A DNA stretch of 64,000 bases from DATATV01 sp035551355 (lineage in GTDB: Bacteria > Actinomycetota > Actinomycetes > Mycobacteriales > Pseudonocardiaceae), in NCBI GenBank assembly GCA_035551355.1, contig DASZNF010000141.1:248001-312000 (forward strand), in the 5' to 3' direction. Positions 58,781-64,000 of the stretch are shown piece after piece; position 1 is the stretch's first letter; each line of letters opens with the position of its first letter. The notes beneath the pieces were generated by a model. That model worked only from the letters and a program-made list of their open reading frames with translations, did no database searches and was not told the origin of the DNA. Position numbers and translations under genes: made by a program.

Positions 58781-60757
58781 TCAGCTCAGGCTGACGTCGT
58801 CGGCGTAGTAGGTGCCCTGGCCGTACCAGCCGTGCAGGTACACCGTGACGCTGGTGGTGCCGGCGCCGGTGGTGAAACTGGTCTGCAGCTGCGTCCACGA
58901 ACTCGCCGACGGGGTCCAGTTGCTGGTGTCACTGGTACCCGTGCCGGTGTCGCCGAGATAAACGTAGTTGCCTTCCACCCAGGCGGTCAGCGTGTAGGTG
59001 TGGCTGGGCGCCACGCTGATCGTCTGGGTGCACTGGGCGTCGTCGGAGTTCGACGCCGCCCCGGCCAGCGCGTCCGAACCGGTGTGCGCGGGGGAGGACA
59101 CGATGCTGCCGGTGCCCGCGTCACAGGCCCACGGCGACAGCGCGCCGGACTCGAAACCGTTGTTGGACACCAGGTTCGTGCCATTCGGCGGAGCCGTCGT
59201 GGTCGTGGTCGGCGGAGTCGTGGTCGTCGTGGTGGTGGTCGTGGTGGTTGTCGTTGTCGTGGTGCCGCCGGTCGGGCTGCTGCAACTGGTGGTGGTGCCG
59301 GCCAGATCGTTGGCCACGTCGTTGAACAACGTGTCGGTCGGATCGTTGAGGTCGTACATGGAGAATTCCATGGTGCCGGCCAAACCGTTGCAGTGCACGT
59401 AATCCGTGCGGGCCTGGATGGACTGCGCGGACTCACCGGTCCAGAAGTTCGTGCCGTCGTAGAACCAGGCCGATTCGGAATTCGGATCCCAGTACGTGTC
59501 GGCGGAATTGTCCACCACGCCGGTCAGTTCCTTGTACATCCGGATGCCCGGCACGTTCCCGCTGTCGGACGCGCCGGTCGCCGGACCGGAAGCCGTTTGG
59601 TACAGGCCGTGGTTGCTGCCCGCGGACACCCCGGTCCAGCCGCGATAGTAGAACGGAATGCCCAGTGTCAACTTGTTGGCCGGGAAGCCGCCGGGTATGC
59701 CGTAGGTCGAATCACCGTTGGTATACGCCTTGACGGCGTTGTCGGTGGCGTATTTCTCGGTGCCCGGGGAAATCGGCGAGGACGGGTCGTTGGGCGCCTG
59801 GTAGAGCGGGTCGGCGAAGTTGGTCGGCCCGGTCGCCTCGAAACCGCCGTGCATGTCGTAGCTCATCAGGTCGCCGAAGTCGAGGTACTGGGCGATCTGG
59901 TTGGTCTGGATCTTGGAGATCTTGTCCTGGCCCGCGGGCAGGGCCGCGGTCAGGGCGTAGGTCTTGCCGTCCGCGGCGCCCTGGGTGTTCAGCTCGCTGC
60001 GGAACTCGCTCAACAGGGCGGTGTAGTTCGCGGTGTCCGCGGCGCTTTCGTGGTTGCCCACGTGCCCGCCGGTGGACGCCGGGTACTCCCAGTCGATGTC
60101 GAACCCGTCGAAGATGCCGGCCGCGGTGCCCGCACCGCCGTAGCCGCCGGAGGCCGGGATGTTGCCCTTGATGAACATGTCGATGCAGGAGCTGACGAAC
60201 TTCTGCCTGGAGGCGCTGCTGGCCGCCACGTCGGAGAAGTACTTGGAGTAGGTCCAGCCGCCGATGGACAGCAGGATCTTCAGGTTGGGGTGCTTGGCCT
60301 TCAGCTCCTGCAACTGGTGGAAGTTGCCGGCGATCGGCTGGTTCCACACGTCCGAGGTGCCGTCCACGCTGATCGAGGAGTCGAAGGACTTCTGGTAGTC
60401 GGCGAACTGGTCGCCTGCGCCGTCCCCGGCGTTCGGGTCGGACTCACCGCCCGGGTCGGGATCGGTGGCCTTGGTCGCCTCGAAGCAGGTCAGGTTGGTC
60501 GGGTCGATGTTCTCGAAGTCGTAGATCAGGTAGTTCAGCTTGTTCGCGGCACCGGAGGCGTCGAGGTTTTTCAGGTAGTACGCGTTGGCGTAGACGCTCC
60601 ATTGATCATAATAAGCGACGTTGCTGCCGCCGCTGCCGCCGGTCGCGGCGGGTGCGGGCCCGGCCTGCGCCGCCTGGCTCGCGACGACGCTGAGCCCGGC
60701 CAGGGCCAGCGCACCGGCCGCGGCCAGGGTGAGCGCCGAGCGGATGGATACTCGCAT
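58781..60757 (-). CDS. Secreted GH18 chitinase with C-terminal carbohydrate-binding domain
   Basis: 658 residues. Signal peptide 1-32. GH18 catalytic barrel from about 45 to 485 with SIGGW (164-168) and the catalytic DGFDIDWE motif (217-224; E224 is the acid), then MSYDMHGG. A poly-threonine linker (about 497-521) leads to a C-terminal jelly-roll carbohydrate-binding domain (SNNGFESGALSPWAC to the end, CBM4/9- or CBM16-like). It degrades chitin outside the cell. ATG 60757 has AGGAGG upstream. Two DasR-like sites precede it, so N-acetylglucosamine control is likely. Confidence 0.92.
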   Translation of the reverse strand: MRVSIRSALTLAAAGALALAGLSVVASQAAQAGPAPAATGGSGGSNVAYYDQWSVYANAYYLKNLDASGAANKLNYLIYDFENIDPTNLTCFEATKATDPDPGGESDPNAGDGAGDQFADYQKSFDSSISVDGTSDVWNQPIAGNFHQLQELKAKHPNLKILLSIGGWTYSKYFSDVAASSASRQKFVSSCIDMFIKGNIPASGGYGGAGTAAGIFDGFDIDWEYPASTGGHVGNHESAADTANYTALLSEFRSELNTQGAADGKTYALTAALPAGQDKISKIQTNQIAQYLDFGDLMSYDMHGGFEATGPTNFADPLYQAPNDPSSPISPGTEKYATDNAVKAYTNGDSTYGIPGGFPANKLTLGIPFYYRGWTGVSAGSNHGLYQTASGPATGASDSGNVPGIRMYKELTGVVDNSADTYWDPNSESAWFYDGTNFWTGESAQSIQARTDYVHCNGLAGTMEFSMYDLNDPTDTLFNDVANDLAGTTTSCSSPTGGTTTTTTTTTTTTTTTTPPTTTTTAPPNGTNLVSNNGFESGALSPWACDAGTGSIVSSPAHTGSDALAGAASNSDDAQCTQTISVAPSHTYTLTAWVEGNYVYLGDTGTGTSDTSNWTPSASSWTQLQTSFTTGAGTTSVTVYLHGWYGQGTYYADDVSLS

Positions 60758-60811
60758 GCTTTGCCTCCTGATTGCCCGGAGTGGCGAGTCTGTTACTCAA
60801 TAGGCCAAATT

Positions 60812-60852
60812 TGGACTAGACCATTCCGGAAGTCAAGAGGTGGACTGGACCA
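60812..60852. promoter_or_regulatory. Two DasR-like (dre) sites before the chitinase
   Basis: TGGACTAGACCA (60812-60823) and TGGACTGGACCA (60841-60852); on the gene's strand they read TGGTCTAGTCCA and TGGTCCAGTCCA. They match the streptomycete DasR responsive element TGGTCTAGACCA at all but one or two positions, and the paired arrangement resembles the direct repeats of streptomycete chitinase promoters. Confidence 0.72.
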
Positions 60853-60856
60853 ATAA

Positions 60857-60898
60857 AAAGCGGCCCGGACCAGCGGAGTCGCTGGTCCGGGCCGCTTT
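60857..60898 (-). terminator. Strong terminator of the molybdenum hydroxylase operon
   Basis: AAAGCGGCCCGGACCAGCG (60857-60875) and its exact complement (60880-60898) form a 19-bp stem with loop GAGT. On the minus strand it is followed by CTTTTTATTG, a U-tract, so it is a classical intrinsic terminator for the minus-strand operon and insulates the chitinase promoter. Confidence 0.9.
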
Positions 60899-60965
60899 GA
60901 CGGTCTGTGGTGAGTGAACGGCCGGTCGGGAAGTGTGCCGGATTGGCTCAGGCGGCCACCGAGGT

Positions 60966-61778
60966 TCAGGCGGCGGCACTCGCCAGGGCGCGGGCGGTGA
61001 GCACCCGGGCCAGGTGCTTGCGGTATTCGGCGCTGGCGTGCGGTTCCTCAGCGGGACTGGTGTCCTGCGCGGCCAGTTCGGCCGCCTCGGCCCGGGACGC
61101 GCCCTGGCTCAACGCTTCCTCGGTCGCGTGCGCGCGCAGCGGGCTGCCGCCCATGTTGATCAGGGCGACCGAATCACCCACCACCGCGACGCCGACGATG
61201 GCCCAGTCGATGGCCCGGCGGGTGAACTTCTCGAAGCCCCAACCGATCCCGGCCCGCGCGGGCACCCGGATCTCGGTGAGCAGCTCGTCCGGTTCCAGCG
61301 GGGTGGTGAACGGGCCGACGAAGAACTCGGCCGCCGGAATCTCCCGCTCGCCATCCGGTCCGCGGGTCACCAGCACCGCGTCGGAGGCCAGAATGGCGGC
61401 GGGCAGATCGCCGGCCGGGTCGGCGTGGGCCAGCGAGCCGCCGATGGTGCCACGGTGGCGCACCTGCGGATCGCCGATCACGCCGGCCGCGTGCGCCACC
61501 AGCGGCGCGTGCTCGCGCAACACCGGATCGGTGTGCAGATCGCGGTAGCGGGTCAGCGCGCCGATGCGCACCGCACCGTCCTCGGCCCGCACGTAACGCA
61601 GCTCGTCCAGCGGCGCGAGGTCCACCACCACCTCGGGCGTGGCCAGCCGCAGCTTCATCAGCGGCAGCAGGGAATGCCCGCCGGCCAACAACTTCGCGTC
61701 GTCGCCGTGTTCGGTCAGCAAGACCAGCGCCTCGTCCACAGTGGACGCTCGCCGATAGGAGAACCCGACCGGGATCAC
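60966..61778 (-). CDS. Molybdenum hydroxylase FAD-binding subunit (CoxM-like)
   Basis: 270 residues, the medium subunit of the xanthine/CO dehydrogenase family. FAD-binding motifs AGGHSLLPLM (32-41) and TIGGSLAHADPAGD (111-124) are intact. It passes electrons from the iron-sulfur subunit to FAD. The start is GTG 61778 with AGGAGGT upstream, overlapping the small-subunit stop (GTGA). Last gene of the operon, ending before the intrinsic terminator at 60857-60898. Confidence 0.92.
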   Translation of the reverse strand: MIPVGFSYRRASTVDEALVLLTEHGDDAKLLAGGHSLLPLMKLRLATPEVVVDLAPLDELRYVRAEDGAVRIGALTRYRDLHTDPVLREHAPLVAHAAGVIGDPQVRHRGTIGGSLAHADPAGDLPAAILASDAVLVTRGPDGEREIPAAEFFVGPFTTPLEPDELLTEIRVPARAGIGWGFEKFTRRAIDWAIVGVAVVGDSVALINMGGSPLRAHATEEALSQGASRAEAAELAAQDTSPAEEPHASAEYRKHLARVLTARALASAAA

Positions 61779-62242
61779 CCCGCCACCTCCTGTCCGGACG
61801 CGGCCATCACCGCGCTGACGATGTTGTGATAACCGGTGCACCGGCAGAGGTTGCCCTCCAGCGCCTCGCGCACCTCCTGCCGGTTCGGCTTCGGGTTCTC
61901 CTTCAACAGCGACACCGAGGCCATGATCATGCCCGGCGTGCAGAACCCGCACTGCAGCCCGTGTTCCTCGCGGAAGGCCGACTGCACCGGGTGCAGTTCG
62001 CCGTTGCCGCCAAGGCCTTCCAGGGTGGTCACCCGGTGCCCCTCGGCCTGCGCGGCCAGCACGGTGCACGACTTCACCGACTCGCCGTCCAGCAACACCG
62101 TGCACGCCCCGCACGAGGTGGTGTCACAGCCGATGTTGGTCGCGGTCAGCCCGAGGGTGTCCCGCAGGAAGTGCACCAGCAGGGTGCGGTCCTCGACGTC
62201 CTCGGTCCGGCTCTCGCCGTTGACCTCCATGGTGATCTTCAT
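61775..62242 (-). CDS. Molybdenum hydroxylase 2Fe-2S subunit (CoxS-like)
   Basis: 155 residues with two [2Fe-2S] clusters. Plant-ferredoxin-type cysteines C39, C44, C47 and C59 (GCDTTSCGACTVLLDG); C-terminal-type cysteines C98, C101, C133 and C135 (CGFCTPGM, CRCTGY). It carries electrons between the molybdenum and FAD subunits. ATG 62242 has GAGGAGG upstream and overlaps the stop of the large-subunit gene. Confidence 0.94.
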   Translation of the reverse strand: MKITMEVNGESRTEDVEDRTLLVHFLRDTLGLTATNIGCDTTSCGACTVLLDGESVKSCTVLAAQAEGHRVTTLEGLGGNGELHPVQSAFREEHGLQCGFCTPGMIMASVSLLKENPKPNRQEVREALEGNLCRCTGYHNIVSAVMAASGQEVAG

Positions 62243-64000
62243 GCCGACTGCCTCCTCGCCTCGTCCAGGGCCTGCCAGACGCGCATCGGCGTCGTCGGCA
62301 TGTCGATGTGCCGCACGCCGAGATGAGCCAGCGCGTCGATCACCGCGTTCTGCGTCGCCGGCGTCGACCCGATGGTCGCCGCCTCGCCGATTCCCTTGAC
62401 CCCCAACAGGTTCCGGGTGGTCGGCGTGCTCATCTCGACCAGTTCGAAATCGGGCAGCTCGGGGGCGCCGACGAAGGAGTAGTCGGCCAGGTTCCCGGTG
62501 GTCGGATTGCCGTCCTCGTCGTAGTTCATCACTTCCAGCATCGCCTGGGCGACGCCCTGGGCCAGCCCGCCGTGCCGCTGGCCGCGGAAGGTCAGCGGAT
62601 TGACCACCGGCCCGGCGTCGTCCACCGCGATGATCCGGCGCAGGCTCACCTTGCCGGTCTCGGTGTCCACCTCGACCACCGCGACGTGCGCGCCGAACGG
62701 GAAGGTGGGGGTGCCGTCGAACCAGATGTCCGCGGTCAGCTCGGTGTCCCCGGCCCGCTCCCGCACCTGGGCCCAGCTGACCGCACCGGCCGATGGCGCG
62801 CCCCGCACCTGCCAGACGCCGCGCGCGGTGTCCAGCTCCACGTCGGATTCGGCCGCCTCCAACAGATCCGCGGCCAGTTCCCGGGCCTGCTCGATGACCT
62901 GGTCTGCGGCCTGGCGCAACGCCGACCCGCCCAGCTGCAGCGACCGCGAGCCGAAGGTGCCGATGGCGTTGGGGATCTCGTCGGTATCGCCGTGCCGCAC
63001 GTCGATCCGGTCCATCGGCACGCCGAGCTGGTCGGACAGCAGCATCACCAGCGTGGTGGCCAGGCCCTGGCCGTGCGGGGAACTGCCGGTGTGCGCGGTG
63101 ACCGAGCCGTCGCGGTTGATGGTCACCCGGCCGCTCTCGCCGGAGGGCCCGCCGCCGGTGATCTCCACGTAGCTGGCCAGGCCGATGCCCAGCGCCACCG
63201 GATCGCCGTCGGCCCGCCGCTTGGCCTGCTCGGCGCGCAGTTCGGCGTACCCCGCCGCGGCCAGCGCCTTGTCCAGCGCCTGCTCGTACTCGCCGGTGTC
63301 GTAGGAGGCGCCGGTGGCGGTGGTGAACGGGAACTCCTCGGGCCGGATGAAGTTGGTGCGCCGCACCTCTTCCGGCGGCAGCCCGATCTCCGCGGCGAAC
63401 AGGTCCACGGCCCGCTCGATGGCCGCCGTCGCCTCCGGCCGGCCCGCGCCCCGGTAGGCCGCGATCGGCGTGGTGTTGGTCAGCACGCTGCGAGTCTTCG
63501 TCTCCACCACCGGAATGTGATACACGCCCGAGGCCATCAGCGCGGTCAGCGAGGGCAGCAGGGCCGCGCCGCGCGGGTAGGCGCCGGCGTCCTGCACGAC
63601 CTCCAGCCGGAACGCGGTCACCGTCCCGTCCCGGCGGCCGCCGATGGTGGCGGTGTTGCGCTGGGCCCGGCCGTGGGTCATGGACACCAGGTTCTCGCTG
63701 CGGGTTTCGGTCCACCGCACGGCTTTCCCGGCCTTCTTGGCCGCCCAGCTCAGCGTGATGCTCTCCGGGTCGGCGCCGATCTTCGCGCCGAACCCGCCGC
63801 CCACGTCCGGCGTGATCACCCGCACCAGCGCGGCGTCCACGCCCAGTCCACCGGCGATCGCGCCCCGCCCGAGCTGGGCGTTCTGGGTGGACAGCCACAC
63901 GGTCAGCCGGCCGTCCTCGCCCCAGGCGCAGGCCGCACCGCGCCCCTCCAGCGGGGCCGGGGCGACCCGCTGGTTGACGATGGTCCGGCTGATGACCACC
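62239..64000 (-). CDS. Molybdenum hydroxylase large subunit, partial (start beyond the window)
   Basis: The C-terminal 587 or so residues of a CoxL/xanthine-dehydrogenase large subunit; family members are about 770-800, so roughly a quarter is missing at the right edge. Visible: TPDVGGGFGAKIG, the active-site loop AYRGAGRPEA, GSSPHGQGLATT, and the catalytic glutamate near the C-terminus in GVKGIGEAA. The loop is AYRGAGR, that of form II (CoxL-like) proteins, not the AYRCSFR of true CO dehydrogenase. So it is probably an aldehyde, purine or N-heterocycle hydroxylase. First of the three subunit genes in transcription order. Confidence 0.92.
   Translation of the reverse strand, partial: VVISRTIVNQRVAPAPLEGRGAACAWGEDGRLTVWLSTQNAQLGRGAIAGGLGVDAALVRVITPDVGGGFGAKIGADPESITLSWAAKKAGKAVRWTETRSENLVSMTHGRAQRNTATIGGRRDGTVTAFRLEVVQDAGAYPRGAALLPSLTALMASGVYHIPVVETKTRSVLTNTTPIAAYRGAGRPEATAAIERAVDLFAAEIGLPPEEVRRTNFIRPEEFPFTTATGASYDTGEYEQALDKALAAAGYAELRAEQAKRRADGDPVALGIGLASYVEITGGGPSGESGRVTINRDGSVTAHTGSSPHGQGLATTLVMLLSDQLGVPMDRIDVRHGDTDEIPNAIGTFGSRSLQLGGSALRQAADQVIEQARELAADLLEAAESDVELDTARGVWQVRGAPSAGAVSWAQVRERAGDTELTADIWFDGTPTFPFGAHVAVVEVDTETGKVSLRRIIAVDDAGPVVNPLTFRGQRHGGLAQGVAQAMLEVMNYDEDGNPTTGNLADYSFVGAPELPDFELVEMSTPTTRNLLGVKGIGEAATIGSTPATQNAVIDALAHLGVRHIDMPTTPMRVWQALDEARRQSA

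Noticed and set aside
59180..59280. Trinucleotide-like repeat (GTGGTC-type) as a possible satellite or CRISPR-like array
   Set aside because: It encodes the poly-threonine linker of the chitinase; there are no spacers or regular repeats.
62239..64000. True aerobic CO dehydrogenase
   Set aside because: The active-site loop is AYRGAGR instead of AYRCSFR.

Overview
The window is very GC-rich, with G/C-biased third codon positions, many GTG starts and strong GGAGG-type ribosome binding sites. It carries a mycothiol-amidase-like PIG-L protein, an Eis-type acetyltransferase, tandem-TetR and FCD-GntR regulators and a DasR-type chitinase promoter. This fits a soil actinomycete, probably Pseudonocardiales; that placement is an inference. 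No tRNA, rRNA, CRISPR array, transposase or prophage gene is visible, and no gene-free stretch exceeds about 250 bases. The window is dominated by catabolic gene sets, each sitting beside its own regulator and recognisable operator repeats.

Layout. 1-4.7 kb: LacI regulator, HpnB-like glycosyltransferase, Eis-like acetyltransferase, phosphotriesterase-like lactonase. 4.7-9.7 kb: a lipid set (long-chain acyl-CoA synthetase, tandem-TetR regulator, enoyl-CoA hydratase, MpaB-type oxygenase) in which the two lipid genes share an identical 20-bp upstream motif. 9.8-14.7 kb: a minus-strand operon dapA-like aldolase > FAD oxidase > MFS importer, with a divergent LacI regulator and three ATGTCACCGGTGACAT-type operators. 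15-19 kb: secreted lipase, a second dapA paralogue, and an amidohydrolase/MarR divergent pair with two matching operators. 19-24 kb: FCD-GntR regulator, MFS importer, DhaK-DhaL kinase and an oddly arranged crotonase.

24-45 kb is the most striking part. The palindrome TGTCGACA (best form TAGTGTCGACACTA) recurs in nearly every promoter region: before an NMT1-type ABC transporter operon; between an SDR pair and a carboxymuconolactone-decarboxylase-like gene; before an FAH-FAH-amidohydrolase-carboxylesterase operon; between an SDR/HMGL-like operon and an SDR/LigI-like lactonase operon; three times between a GntR regulator (40171-40893) and a BBE-type flavoprotein; and twice before a secreted beta-helix-like protein. 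I read this as one GntR-controlled regulon for uptake and degradation of an unidentified, probably aromatic or lactone-type compound. It is the leading candidate for an undescribed system.

44.8-53 kb holds a benzoate module: a PaaX-family regulator divergent from boxC-boxB-benzoate-CoA ligase-amidohydrolase (aerobic benzoyl-CoA epoxidation), followed by a convergent ThDP enzyme. 53-58.7 kb: PHP phosphoesterase, NAD-dependent epimerase/TetR divergent pair around a 19-bp inverted repeat, DUF1015 protein, amidohydrolase, PIG-L deacetylase. 58.8-64 kb: secreted GH18 chitinase with DasR-like sites, and a molybdenum hydroxylase operon (large, small and FAD subunits, minus strand) whose large-subunit gene runs off the right edge.
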